Source: Ryuthela nishihirai (lineage: Eukaryota; Arthropoda; Arachnida; Araneae; Heptathelidae). Taken from it: a stretch of 64,000 nucleotides of DNA. How positions within the stretch are numbered: the first letter of the stretch is position 1; the number at the start of each line of letters is the position of its first letter. The stretch covers positions 63,747,817 to 63,811,816 of the forward strand of contig JAWZYU010000030.1 in assembly GCA_038380435.1 (NCBI GenBank). The letters run 5' to 3'. A model generated the notes under the pieces. It made no database searches, was not told the DNA's origin, and saw only the letters and a program-made list of their open reading frames with translations. Below are positions 46,335 to 58,342 of the stretch, piece after piece. The position numbers and the translations under genes were made by a program.

Positions 46335-49212
46335 AACCCTTCCCAATTAATCAGCATTTTATTCTGGATTTTCTGATAACCAAATTTTACCAAAATGATG
46401 ACTAGTTTTATTTTAATAGGACTTTTTTAGAGTCATGTAGTAAAAAAATGCATCTATCAACACAAAAATTTATTTAAAAAACGCTAATTGACAGGAATAA
46501 TTATGCACATGAGTAGAAAGGCTATTTCTGAATAACAAAAAAAAAGAATTTTCTTGCTTAAACATTTTTTTTTGTTTTGTAATTTTTTTTTCTCCATACC
46601 ATACTTTGAGAAAAGCCCAAGCTTGTTGCAGAGTTCAATAAACAAGTCAACTTTAGAATATTTTGAATAAATAACTAAACAGAAATAGGTCATGTTATAT
46701 ACCAAATTAAAAGAGAATTTAATTTTGAATTTTATTGAAGTAAAAATATGAATATTGTAGTAACATTAATTTTAATAACACTTTTGACAGTGGAATATTG
46801 CAAAAATAGGTACATATTTCATAATTACTTCCAAAATGTTCCATTTTTAAAAATTGCAGTTGTTAATTTTTAAGAGATTTTAGAAAATTTAAGAAAAAAT
46901 ATGTTGATAATAGTTCAAATCAAACTTGAGCTTAAATCAGGTGATTGCTTCAATACAGAGTAATGTTAGCAAACAAATCAGGAATACCATATAGCGCTTC
47001 TAAAATATTACAATCATCATCATCATCCTCAAGCAGCCATGGGCTACGGAGGTCCAACCAGACCGTGCAATTTAGTTCTCCAAGCAAGTCTATCCTGAGC
47101 TACATCTACTGCATCTGGCTACTGAACACCAATTCTAACAAGGTCCTGTTTGACATTGTCCGCCCACCGCATCCTAGGTCTCCCCTTCTTTCTGAGGCCT
47201 TTAGGCACATTGTTCATAACCCTATTCGCCAATCTATAATTATTCATACGGGCAACATGGCCAAACCAACGGAGTCTCTCTCTGCACAATATGTTGCTTA
47301 AAGGAGGTTGCAAACTCCTTTGCCTAACCTCATCATTAGTTACAAAGTTGAACCACCTAATACCCAAGATACTGCATAAGCATCTAGAATCAAAAGCATC
47401 TAGTTTCCTGTTATCTTGTTTACAAAGTGTCCAAGTTTCACTACCATAACTAACCCTAGAAAGAACCAAACTATTATACAGTCTAATTTTAGTCTTTAGG
47501 TGTATACGCTATTTCTCCACACACTCCATAGATTCTTAAAAGTCCCGGCGGCAATACCTATTCGTCTGTTAATCTCATGCCGCACATCACCATTATCTGT
47601 TACATAGCTCCCAAGATAATTAAATTGTGACACCTGCTCAAGACTGCAACCATTCAGATTAACTGAATCACAGCCTGCCTTACCAATTTTCATCACTTTA
47701 GTTTTCTCTCTGTTTATAACCAAACCTACTCTACTACCAGTCTCATCAACATCATTTGCCAAAAGGGCTAAATCATCAGCATAATCTAAATCAGAAATTT
47801 TCGTATCTCCAGTCCATTTAAGGCCAAAATCTTTCCCTTGAAATGAATTTCGCATAACATAATCAACAACCAAGCTAAAGAGAAAAGCAGACAAAATGCA
47901 CCCTTGTCGAACGCCAGAAGTAATGCTAAACCAATTGCTACAAGCCTTACCAACTGTCACACACGACTCAGTGTTATTATAGAGAGCTTTCATTATGTTA
48001 ACTAGTCGAGTATACCATATGCTCTCACAATCAACCAGAAATTATGACGATCAACAGAGTCGAAAGCCTTTTTGAAATCAACAAAGTTAGCAACCAAAGG
48101 TTTCTGAAATTCTAAACATTTCTCAAGAATCTGCCTAAGTGAAAATATCTGATCCACACATCCCTTACCACTTCTGAATCCACATTGTTCATCACGCAAT
48201 TGCCTGTCAACCAGATTCTTAATTCTATTAGGCACAATCATGCAAAGAACTTTCCGTGGAACAGAGAGTAGGCTGATACCCCTATAGTTATCACAAGAAC
48301 TGCGATCACCTTTTTTGAAAATAGGGATAACAATAGCTCTGGTAAAATCCTTAGGAACCATGCTTTTATCATAAAAGATATTCAGAATTTCAGTCATCCA
48401 AGTGGTAACCGAAACATTTCCAGCTCTAAGCATTTCTGTAGTAATTTCATCTACCCCTGGGGATTTATGAAGTTTAAGTTTAGAAACAGCCAAAATAACT
48501 TCAGATTGTGTTATAGGGCCAACATTAAAGCCACCAATGCATCTATCATCATTACAAACAATGGGAATAGAACTAACCACATTGTTTAGTACATCACTGA
48601 AATGCTCAGCCCACCTAGCCATGACAGAATCCTCACCTTCTATAACCTTACCTTGTTTATCTTTCAATCCCTGTATACCTGTCCGTTTTCTACCACACAA
48701 AACATTAACTATCTGGTACAGCTCTCTGCTGTTGTGCTGTCTAACTGCTTCCTCGGCTTTTTTAGCCAAACCATCAAGCCAAAGATTCTTATCAGCAGCT
48801 AGCTAACTGATCTTTTACACGTTTATTAAGTTCTCTGTAATGCTTTCTATTAGGACTAGTAGGGTATTGATTAAGGACATTCCTGCAGTTCTTTCTTTCC
48901 GAAATAAGCTCAATTGCCTTATCACTCAGATAATTCTGTCTCTTCTGCTCCTTTTTTCCTAAAAGAGTACTGTTAGTGTCCAAAAAAGCCTGTTTAAAAT
49001 ATTACAATAGGATGACTTTATCAAATTATTTATATTGTAATTTGATAAAATATGCATCAAATGAAAAAAAAAATATTTTTCAAGTTTGAATTGCACATTT
49101 TTAAAAGATGTAAGAAAATTTTGAAACGGTAATTGAAAAAAAAAATCGAAGTTTCAAGTGTTGTAGGAAAAAAAAAGTCTATAGATGTCCTTGACCCGGG
49201 AAGGATTAACAA
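46335..49212. mobile_element. MITE with ttaacccttccc termini, split by a LINE
   Basis: The left terminus ttaacccttccc (from about 46335) and right terminus gggaaggattaa (to about 49212) form an inverted pair. The inner parts flank the LINE at 47015-48994. A related segment lies at about 31600-31830 in intron 1 (caaatgaaaaaaa, cttctaa, ttttcaag-ctgaatt strings shared). The LINE removed, the element would be about 0.9 kb. Confidence 0.45.
47015..48994 (-). mobile_element. YADD-LINE, 5'-truncated, with target-site duplication
   Basis: This is the best-preserved LINE copy in the window. The frame 48769-48002 (255 codons) begins upstream of the palm and includes SKLKLHKSPGVDEITTEML, IPIFKKGDRSSCDNYRGISL, QCGFRSGKGCVDQIFSLRQ and FVDFKKAFDSVD. 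The frame 47993-47496 has GVRQGCILSAFLFSLVVDYV and the catalytic DLDYADDLALLAND. The frame 47469-47119 has YGSETWTLCKQDNRKLDAF and RLRWFGHVARM. The 3' end is gccatggctgcttgaggatg with a gat repeat. A 14-bp duplication, taaaatattacaat, flanks it at 47001-47014 and 48995-49008. A few disruptions separate the three frames, and no endonuclease or ORF1 is present. Confidence 0.93.
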
Positions 49213-50518
49213 ACATCTTCAAGCAGTTGGCAAGATCAGGTAATGGTGTGCACTCTTATGCTAACTGACTGTATTAAGAAGTCAACACTGCTGGAAAGTA
49301 TTCACTGGCCAATTTTATAGCATAGATCATGAAAAATATTAGTCAGGTCAATAAAAGAACTTTTTCTTGCTCTTAATTGAAAAGAATAAAATAGCCATTT
49401 TAGAGTAATTTGCTCTTTTTCTAAATGTTCAACTGAACCTGTTGCCCCATTCCAGGATATATGGGCTGTCACTTCCAGTCTGTACTGTGTATGACTGATG
49501 AAATTTAAAGGATAGAAGGAAGGATGGTAAATGGACAAGAACTCGACAATATAGTTTTCATAAATTTGAAATGCTGATAATGTTGATATGAATGTGATAA
49601 AGTTCTAGTATTTAGCAATCTGTAGTAGTGCATGTAAATAGTAGTCATTATTGAGTTTATGTTGCATTTTCACCTCTAATTTTAATCTGATTAGTGATGG
49701 AAAATTTGACTGAATGAAAATAACAATCCCTTATATGCTTCAAACTCTTAAGAGCAATAAGTTTTTATGAAGATAATTTTGAAGGGCTCACATTACACAT
49801 ACAAAAGCATTGTAAAGTTTTTTAACAGTATATGTTTGTATGAATGGACTCTTTGATGATGAAGGGCTCTCCTCTAGGTATATGAACAAGGTGTACCCCT
49901 GTACACCAGTGTCCTAATGGCCCATACCCCAAAAATTTAAACTGTTGAATTTAGGCTGCAATAAATTCAAGCCTCCAACTTTTTCTAATTGAGCAATACA
50001 GCTAAAACTTTCAATTTTTTTCACATGCCTCCCCTGAATTGCTCTTTAATCTTTGTGCTTCCATTACAAACTGCCATTTTTCTAATAAATAATTTTACAA
50101 CATAAAAAGTTTCTATATACAATATGTACTTATCATCTGTGACCATTCCCATAAATTACACAAACAAGAAGACATGATGCATGACTTTACATTACCAACC
50201 CAAAAACAGATCGTAGACCCATAGGCCACCAACAGCCCACAATTACTCAGTTACATTTCTATGTAATACTTTATGCTATGATGTCATACATTTCCTGAGC
50301 AGCACCAACTGTTGGCTGAGGACAGTGAACAACAAGGTAACCAAAATGTTAATAAATGATGATAATAAATCCAGTCAATGTCCACCTGGAGAGTTGAGAT
50401 GGTTACCCTGAGAGAAGCAATGATAGGTCATTTACCAATAGCACAGTTGGGTGGTGGGCAAGAAAAGCTTTCCAATCTGGTCTGCTGAACAGTATTCTCC
50501 ATATGAACTTAAAAAATA

Positions 50519-50714
50519 ATACCCCCTCAAGCAGCTGCTTGCCACAGAGGTCTGACAGGAGCCTGTCAGTTTATATGCCAAAGTAGAAGGTATGAGAGGA
50601 TGGCAGGACCTCAGCAGAAAAACAACACATACATCCATGCCTTACCCAGGGCTTGAACCCAGGTCCATTAGATCAGTAGCCAAATGCGCTAACCACTCGG
50701 CCATGGGATGGCTG
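50519..50714 (-). repeat. SINE family A, full length
   Basis: The minus-strand copy runs from ggccgagtggttagcgcatt and the B box gggttcaagccctgg to gcaagcagctgcttgagggg. Confidence 0.87.
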
Positions 50715-50830
50715 CCTTGTAATAACATATTGTTGTTTATTACTATGCCAGTTGTAGCAGAAAATGTTTACAGAGTTCAAATGTTTCAGTATGACAATTA
50801 TCACAATTTGAAATCTCATTTTTACTTTTT

Positions 50831-51205
50831 GGGGCGGGGGTGATTCAGTTGGTAGCGCACCAGGCTTGTAATCTGTAGTTCCCAGGTTCGAGTCCCAGCT
50901 GAGTCAGCATTGAGATTTATCTCCAGAAAACTCCCCGCCATGCCCACGGTCAGTAGGGGACACCGATGGGCTTGGAAAGGCAGTCATCCATCAGATGGAA
51001 CGTTAAGCCGTGGCCCCATTGCAGGAGAGAGCCATACCCTGTGCACATTAAAGAACACGCTTGATGGGAGGCTACCATCTGTCTCCCAACAGCTGTTTCA
51101 GTGGGTCCCCTCCCCCAACCTTCTCTGAGCCTTCAGGTCCTTGTGACCTGGCCATTTAGCCCATGGTGTGCAAAATAGTGCTGCTCAAAGGTAAAACATC
51201 CCAAC
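50831..51205 (+). repeat. MetaSINE, full length
   Basis: The head is gtgattcagttggtagcgca with B box aggttcgagtcccagc. The core and gctcaaaggtaaaacatcc end are present. Flanking tttttacttttt is probably the target duplication. Confidence 0.88.
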
Positions 51206-51249
51206 CTTTTTTACTTTTCACAAAATTTTTTTTTGCTATTGTAAAACTA

Positions 51250-51457
51250 GCCGTCCCGTGGCCGAGTGGTTAGCACGCTTGGCTACTGATCTAAGGGACC
51301 TGGGTTTAAGCCCTGGTATTAGGCATGGATGTGTGTGTCGTTTTTCTGCTGAGGTCCTGCCATCCTCTCAGATCTTCTACTATGGCATATAAACTGACAG
51401 GCTCCTGTCAGACCTCTGTGACAAGCAGCTGCTTGAGGGGGTATTTATTATTTATTT
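51250..51457 (+). repeat. SINE family A, full length with TSD (reference copy)
   Basis: The sequence starts gccgtcccgtggccgagtgg. It has the A box tggccgagtggttagcacg and B box gggtttaagccctgg, then the body and the tail gacaagcagctgcttgaggg with tattt repeats. A perfect 13-bp duplication, tattgtaaaacta, flanks it. It is the clearest definition of the family's ends. Confidence 0.93.
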
Positions 51458-52329
51458 TATTGTAAAACTACCTTCCTCACACAATAATTATGCCATCTTA
51501 AAACATAGGAATATGATAAATTTTTAACCATTTAAAACCCACAATGGCTGAAATTTGAAATGGACTTGTCCAAATAGTATTATTCTTTGTCTTTACTGCC
51601 CTTTTCTAGATCGTTTAGAAATATAGATATGAAATTTCTATATACATTCAGTACAGATAAGATCTTGGAAAATACTTTGTATTTTAAGTGAAAATTAAAT
51701 TTTTCAACTGAAGTTTTGTAAAAAAAAAAAGTTTCAATGAAACATAATAAGATTAGCTGTTTCAAATACACATAATTTGTGCAATTTTCAGAGAAAAGTA
51801 TGCTAAACTTTTTTTCTATGAATATTTTTCCATTTTTGTCAAACATTGTGTTTCTACTTTGGCCTAGCAGATGAGTTTCTGTTACTTCTGACTTGTCATT
51901 GCAGTTTCTGCCTAGAAATCAACACAACTATGAATATTAAGCAATGCAAATGGAAAAGAGGCCATAACTTGGCAATGATGCATCAAATAATAGATGCATA
52001 GGAGGATCTAAGGTGTTTTTATTTTTCTCCTTAGTTAAAAATGACAAGTACCAGTTTCTTTCAGTTGAAAACAATTTTTTTTATTCATTTATTACAAAGT
52101 ATAATGATTTACATTGAATTAGTAAAAATCATTAGTCTCTGCTGCTAATAAATTCAGATATTACATAATTAAAAAAAGGACTTAGCTGGGTGCTAAATTT
52201 ATCTTGCAGCAAAATGCTATCTGTTAATTGTATGAATACAAGAAAATGTAAATTTTTCAAAATTAATCTCAAGAAATGGTGTTTTTTTTTTGTACCTCTA
52301 ATTTATGACCTTGTTTTTAAAGCCAGCAT

Positions 52330-52500
52330 TCCAGAAACACTTTAAAGAATGTTCTGTGGATGGCTTTGACATGAGGCTTCCACCTGTCTCCTAACAGCTA
52401 TTCAGTGGATCCCTTTCTCAGTTTTGAGCCCATGTGATTCTTGTGACTTGTCATTTAACCCATTGTGTGTATAGAACTGCTCAGAGGTAAAACAATTTCA
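52330..52500 (+). repeat. MetaSINE 3' relic near RPL4 exon 5
   Basis: Eroded 3' half (gtggatggctttgacatgag, ctcctaacagctattcagtgg, gctcagaggtaaaacaattt). It ends about 100 bp before the exon 5 acceptor. Confidence 0.7.
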
Positions 52501-52599
52501 GAATAATTTTAACATTTAGCACTTTAAGAGTTTTTAATTGTATTTGAATTGTATACTTTTTAACATGGTGTGAATTTTGCTTTTTCAATTCTGTTGCAG

Positions 52600-52729
52600 G
52601 TTTATAAATCAAAAAGATTTAGGGCTGGTAAAGGTAAAATGAGGAACCGTCGTCGAATTCAGCGTCTAGGACCTGTTATTGTTTACCATAAGGATAATGG
52701 TTTAACAAGAGCTTTCAGGAATATTCCAG
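52600..52729 (+). CDS. RPL4: RPL4 exon 5, residues 185-228
   Basis: This 130-nt exon (acceptor ctgttgcag, donor gtgaag) encodes [20 protein letters not shown], the very basic rRNA-binding stretch, then the segment ending AFRNIPG. An old MetaSINE remnant ends about 100 bp upstream of the acceptor without touching the polypyrimidine tract. Confidence 0.97.
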
Positions 52730-53364
52730 GTGAAGTATATATTTTATAGCAATGCTACTTAATCTGTATTCCAGAAGCAATATTTAAAAGCTCCACAAAC
52801 AAAAAATAATAGCAACTATGTAAATATGGGTTTATTTGTCTAATATATCCATTTGCATTTTATTTTTTATCCAGGTAATACCAGATGTAGAAATGCATAA
52901 AATTCGTTTTTTTTTAATTGCATTAATGTATGTATAACTGCAATGGACAGTTTTTATTATTAATGTAGCATTTGTTTTTGACAGAATACATTTTTGCTAA
53001 AATTCTTAGGTACATCTGATCCAGTTTTAAACTATTGAAATTGCCTCAGCCTGATGTGATGTTCAAATCCATCCATAACTTGGTTTATATGTAGATTGAG
53101 AATATATATTATGTGATAGTGTTTGCTGTGATCTTATTAATTCATAAGAACAGGAAATTATTTCAGATTCTAATCAAAATAAGAATAGAAATGTCAAGGC
53201 ATTGCAACTGAATTAAAAAATAAATATATATTCTTAATGAATGATTATACTTTTTAACTTTCTTAAATATGAAAAATATGAATTCTCATTAACTAAAAAT
53301 TTGTAGGCATGCATGAATATGGGGTATGGATCTTGAACAATTCACCATTAACCTTTCCAAGGTC

Positions 53365-53490
53365 CTGTCTAAAAAAGTTTTACATCCAGAGGCCCAGCTA
53401 TTTGATTAGCCAAAATAAATATTAAATTTAGAACTTTTTTTTATCAAACAACTAATGAAAGGAATTAGGCATGTTATATGCCAAATTAAT
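53365..53490 (+). repeat. Dispersed intron repeat, copy 1
   Basis: The strings tttacatccagaggcccagc, aactaatgaaaggaatta and ggcatgttatatgcca recur in the same order at 56220-56362 in the next intron. It is an unknown family, perhaps a MITE. Confidence 0.6.
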
Positions 53491-54289
53491 CAGCATTTAA
53501 AGACCTATAATTCACGGTATTTATTCTCAAAATTGGTAATAAACACAATTTTACCATTAAAATTGAGTTATGCAATACAATAGATTACTTAGGCAGTTTG
53601 ATCATTATTGCTGTATTAATGTTAATATAACCTTATTCTATTTTGATCTAACATAATATTTTTATCACCAAAATGTAAGTAAATTATACTATAGTAATCT
53701 TGAAAGTACATATATTATTACCCTTATACAAGTTATTAGTCTTGTTTGTAGCTGTTAATCGATATAAGTTCTGTTGTTGCTCAATCCTTTTATATACAGT
53801 CCTGGGTTTTAAGATTACAGAAGAAACTGTAGTTAGCATCGATGTTGAAGTTCATTGTAGGCTGGCACACTTGTTGATGTCATTAAACAGGCATTCAGTC
53901 CTTACATTGGACAATGTTTCTGGTAGATACTGATATTCTTTTACATCACTATCATTGACTAAATTTCTGTGAGCTTGTGAAGCACATAGGATGTAATTCC
54001 AGGTGTTGCAGAACTTTTTTTTATTGTACTTTCATATTAAGGGCCAAGATTTTCTGTTTTAGTATAACATTTTCTCTTTAAATTTCAGAAGTCATTTAAA
54101 AATTTCTTGAGAAATGGACGAAAGCTCCTCCTTCTCTGGGGGGGGGGGGTTAGATTTGATCCTTTTGTAAGTGATGTATTTATGCTAGAATTTTTCCCCT
54201 TTTAGTGGTGAAATGTGAAGGTTATGAAGTTTGCATTGACAACCTATATGATGATTGGGAATTATCATGATTCATACTTCTTGCCTGTC

Positions 54290-55235
54290 TTCACATATGG
54301 CTTGAAGTCTGGCACATCAGTGGGCTGCTGTGATGTAATGCCATAGGCCATGGTCTGCTGTGATGTAATCGTTACAGACCAGATCCCACAGCAGTGTTCC
54401 ACCTTCACTGCAGAGTTGCTCACTATCAGTCTTGCCTTAGACCACGTGGTGGCTAATGATCGTCTGTATATTCTCTACACCAACTCGCTTAGCTCACTAT
54501 AGGCTTTGATTTGTACAAGATCTGCCAGTAGTTCCATCATCTGGCAGCTACTACCACCATTCTCTTCTGTTGGGTGCATGGTCACATTGGCATCAGGGGC
54601 AATGATTTGGCAGATGCAGCTGCCAAGTTGACCATGCCTCTGTCTCACTCTCCACTATTGATTCCATGCATGGACTTTAGGCAGTGTTTTTCCACAGAGC
54701 TCTGGGACAGTGCCAGCAATCTTGGTCAGAATAGATTGGTAACAAATTGTTCATCAAGATCAAGCTTATTGTCAAACCATGGCAGTCATGTTTTCACAGG
54801 AATTGAAAAGAGGATATTGCTTGGCTCCACTTAGGTCTTTCATTTATCACACATTCTTTTCTTCTCTAGGTGGATGATGTAGTGTGAGTTTTGTGACACC
54901 ATTTTAATCATTAAACTCATGATTTTACATCGAAGCCACTCCTGTTTTCGATTTTTTTACTGGTTTACTCATATTTAATGTTTTTACCTATTCTATCTTT
55001 TGACTTGTTGATTTTTACTTTAATGGGTTCTTTACACCCATTGTTGCTTTTGTTTATTATATGAGCATTTAGGACCTTTGTTTTTACAGTGTTTTACCAT
55101 TTGCATCTTTGTTGTTTTGTCTTCTGCTTTTAACTTTAGTTGTGGGTTTTCATGACTTTTATATTTTTACTTTTCGTTACACCCTGTTTAGCACAAAATG
55201 GCTTCAGTTGCCCTTGTATTATAAAATCCCTCCAG
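54290..55235 (+). pseudogene. Non-LTR retrotransposon RNase H domain and 3'UTR relic
   Basis: Frames give FTAELLTISLALDHVV, LYILYTNSLSSL and MHGHIGIRGNDLADAAAKL, the TAE(L), D-S and H-xGIxGNxxAD blocks of an RNase H domain. A T-rich 3'UTR ends with aaaatggcttcagttgccct and tataaaatccctcc, a form seen in Jockey/I-type arthropod elements. It is a family distinct from the YADD LINE. Confidence 0.7.
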
Positions 55236-55313
55236 AAAAAAACTTAAAATTATTTTTTGTAGTTAATAAGATATAATAATTGTTTCATATTTGATTTACG
55301 ATTGTTTTTGCAG

Positions 55314-55470
55314 GTGTGGAAACTATAAATGTGGAAAAACTTAACCTCTTGCGTCTAGCTCCTGGTGGACATGTTGGCCGTTTTGTCATGTGGACTGAAG
55401 GTGCCTTCCGTAAATTAGATGCCTTGTATGGAACCTGGCGTAAGCCATCTGTACTGAAGAAGAATTACAA
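55314..55470 (+). CDS. RPL4: RPL4 exon 6, residues 228-280
   Basis: This 157-nt exon (acceptor tttttgcag, donor gttagt) contains [20 protein letters not shown] and [15 protein letters not shown], both diagnostic of eukaryotic uL4. It ends two bases into the codon for residue 280. The acceptor lies about 80 bp downstream of a LINE 3' remnant. Confidence 0.97.
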
Positions 55471-55984
55471 GTTAGTTTTTTTTTCTCTCACTGGTTTAAT
55501 GTTGTTGAATCTATATATATGTCAGTTGTGATATTCTAATGATTACAGAACATGTTATGTGCCCTAAAATTACTGTTTAAATGGTAAACCTTTGGAGAAA
55601 GCTCTCATTGCAACTTTCTGACTTAAAAGGACAGCATGCCCAACAGGTCCTCTTGATAAGCTGCTTATAATTCCACTCTCCACAGGTGACCAGGGTATTC
55701 TCACCCTGAAGCAATTAGCACAGAGGTTTCCTTTGTACCAGGCATGACTGAACTCTTGAGTGCTGCAATAGACATATTTTATTCATAATATTAGCTTAGG
55801 TGCTCTTAAAGAAATGAATTATCTGGTATAACTACTGTACCAGTAAATCCTTTTTGACACACTTTCTTATTGGTTCATCTGTTGTATTAGCATCTTCTAG
55901 ACATTAAATGTGGGGTGGGGATTGACTCATTCAAGAGTACCTGGCATTAAGAATTTTCTCTTTTAACTCCTACTTTGTCTTCAT

Positions 55985-56095
55985 CAAGAAGGGAGATAGC
56001 AGTTGGCTTGGGAAGATTGCCATCTGTTGGATGGGACATTAAGACATGGTTCCACATACAGGACAGCCATATCCTGTACACATTAACCTTTTTCA
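55985..56095 (+). repeat. MetaSINE core relic
   Basis: The strings ggcttgggaagattgccatc and gttggatgggacattaagac are the eroded core. Confidence 0.55.
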
Positions 56096-56219
56096 CAACA
56101 GCTAGGAGAACATCTGTCCTAGAGTGCTTGCTGAGCAGCTGGGACACAGATTGGGTCTGAGAGGATATAAAAATGAGTTGTTTCTTATTACTGGTGGTAT
56201 GCAGGGAATGGGTTCATCT

Positions 56220-56362
56220 TTCCAGATCCCAGCCTAAAAAACTGGTTTACATCCAGAGGCCAAGCTATTTTTTTCACATACCCAGCCAAAAAAAAATAAT
56301 TAACTTTAGAACTTTCTTTGCCAAATAACTAATAAAAGGAATTATGGCATGTTATATGCCAT
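56220..56362 (+). repeat. Dispersed intron repeat, copy 2
   Basis: Related to 53365-53490 (tttacatccagaggccaagc ... ggcatgttatatgccat). Confidence 0.6.
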
Positions 56363-56394
56363 AAAAAAGGAAACAAATAGATAAAAATAATTGT

Positions 56395-56560
56395 TTAAAC
56401 AATAAGGAATGTTCACAGAGTTACCTGTTGACTTTAACGTAAAAAAAGCATTAAATATTTTTGTTTGAAAGAAGTTTTGCTGATGTGCAGGATTTGAACC
56501 CATCTCTCTCCAAAACATGCCAGAGTATTTTACCATTGAAATAATTCCAGCTGTCTTTTC
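56395..56560 (-). repeat. SINE family B copy
   Basis: On the minus strand it has a tRNA-like head (gctggaattatttcaatgg), B box gggttcaaatcctgc, acatcagcaaaacttc and the 3' part gtcaacaggtaactctgtg. A second partial tail lies at 56700-56812. Confidence 0.65.
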
Positions 56561-56699
56561 CACTTAATATAACTTTTCACTCTTCCCATGATTTCAGCAC
56601 CTGGACTTGGTGCCATCTTATGATCTGGGATGGCAACCATTTCTTTAAATGTTGCAATGGGTAAGATGTAAATAAATAATTGAGTCACTTCACACTATT

Positions 56700-56812
56700 G
56701 GCATTATTAATGATTTAAACAGTAAGTAATATTCACAGAGTTACCTATTGACTTTTTTGTCAATAAATATTTTTGTGGGAAAAAGCCTGCATGTCGGTGA
56801 AACTATGTAATA
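56700..56812 (-). repeat. SINE family B 3' fragment
   Basis: On the minus strand it reads tcaccgacatgcaggc... then gtcaataggtaactctgtga. Confidence 0.5.
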
Positions 56813-57345
56813 GATACTGGTGATATGTGCATGAGATAAACAGAAGAATAAGGATTAATACTGGACCTTGTAAGAATCTGTGGAAAGTAGAAAATTGGCA
56901 TAAGACTAAAATTAGGCTATATAATAGTTATGATAGTAAAACATGGACTCTTTGTAAATAGGAAACTTGTTGCCTTTGGTTCTAGATGTTTTACACAGTA
57001 TCTTGATCATTTGGTGATTTGACCTAGTAAGTAATGATAAGGTTAGATAAAGTAGTTGGCAACCTCCTTTGAGCAGCATATTATGCAGAGAGTGACTGCA
57101 TTGGTTGGCCTATATTGCTCGTATGCAGAACTACAGATTAGTGAACCAGGTTATGAACAGCATGCCTAAAGGCCTCAGAAAGAGCAGGAGACTAGGGTGT
57201 GGTGGGCAAACATTGTCAAACAGGATCTCATTAGAATTGGTCTACAGAGCCCAGATGCAGTAGCTGAGGACAGACATGTTTGGAGAACTAAATTGCACAT
57301 TCTGGTTGAACCTCTTTAGTCCATGAGTGCTTGAGGATTCTGTAA
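56812..57345 (+). mobile_element. YADD-LINE 3' fragment, degraded
   Basis: Matches the family 3' end (tgtgcatgagataaacagaa, aacctcctttgagcagcata, catgcctaaaggcctcagaa) and finishes near gagtgcttgaggattc. It is heavily mutated. Confidence 0.75.
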
Positions 57346-57496
57346 TATGTAATTGTAATATAGAAACATTTTTATAACATTATGAAATGACAGCTTTCAT
57401 TTTAAAAAGGAGCCATTCTGAGCCTTTTAAAGTGGAATCTTGATTGTTACTAATTTCACTGTCATGAATATTAATAACATTTTTGTAAATATGAAT

Positions 57497-57666
57497 AAAT
57501 ACCCCCCTCAAGCAGCTGCTTGCCACAGAGGTCTGACAGGAGACCATAGTAGAAGGTCTTGAGAGGATGCCAGGACCTCAGCATAAAAACGACACAAACA
57601 GCCATGCCTTACCCAGGTTCCTTAGATCAGTAGCCAAGCGCGCTAACCACTTGGCCATGGGACGGC
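57497..57666 (-). repeat. SINE family A with internal deletions and TSD
   Basis: The minus-strand head ggccaagtggttagcgcgct is followed directly by a shortened B-box region, and part of the ctgtcag body is missing. A perfect duplication, taaatatgaat, flanks it. Confidence 0.87.
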
Positions 57667-57844
57667 TAAATATGAATTCCAATAGAAAATAATTTTGACA
57701 ATTTTTTTTTCAATAAATCAAGAGTTTAATGGATTCATTTCATGTAACTGACTCTAAAATAGAATACAAATGTTATCAGGGAATTGTGTAAGATGATTTT
57801 TTTTTTAATACTCATGGTCAACTGATCATATATAGCATTATTTC

Positions 57845-58271
57845 TTCATCATCCTCAAGCAGTCAAAGGCTATGGAGGTCCAACCAAACAGTGCAATTTA
57901 GTTTTCCAAGCATATATATCCTGAACTACATCTGCATCTGGCCATTGACACCAATTCTAACTAGGTCCTGTTTGACATTGTCTGCCCACCGCATCCTAGT
58001 TCTCCTTCTCTTTCTGAGGCCTTTAGCCACACTGTTCATAACCCTATTCGCTAATCTATAATTATCCATATGGGCAACATGGCCACACCAACAGTCTCTC
58101 TCTCTGCACAATATGCTGCTTAAAGGAGGTTGCCGACTCCTTTGCCTAACCTCATCATACAAAGCTGAACCAGCTAATGCCCAAGAACTGTGTAAGTATC
58201 TAGAATCAAAGCATCTAGTTTCCTGTTACCTTGTTTACAAAGCATCCAAGTTTCACTATCATTACTAACCC
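57845..58271 (-). mobile_element. YADD-LINE 3' fragment with TSD
   Basis: The minus-strand copy encodes EVRQRSRQPPLSSILCRERD and NRVMNSVAKGLRKR, the C-terminal end of the LINE ORF, then the gcttgaggatgatg end. It is flanked by the 12-bp duplication tagcattatttc (57833-57844, 58272-58283). Confidence 0.88.
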
Positions 58272-58342
58272 TAGCATTATTTCATTGTTGTATAATATAT
58301 TCACTGTAGCATGTGTTGATGGTCATTTCTTGGCTGTGTATG

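Noticed and set aside
51250..51457. CRISPR-like repeats from recurring caagcagctgcttgag strings
   Set aside because: The copies are dispersed, in both orientations and embedded in SINEs; there is no repeat-spacer array and the genome is eukaryotic.
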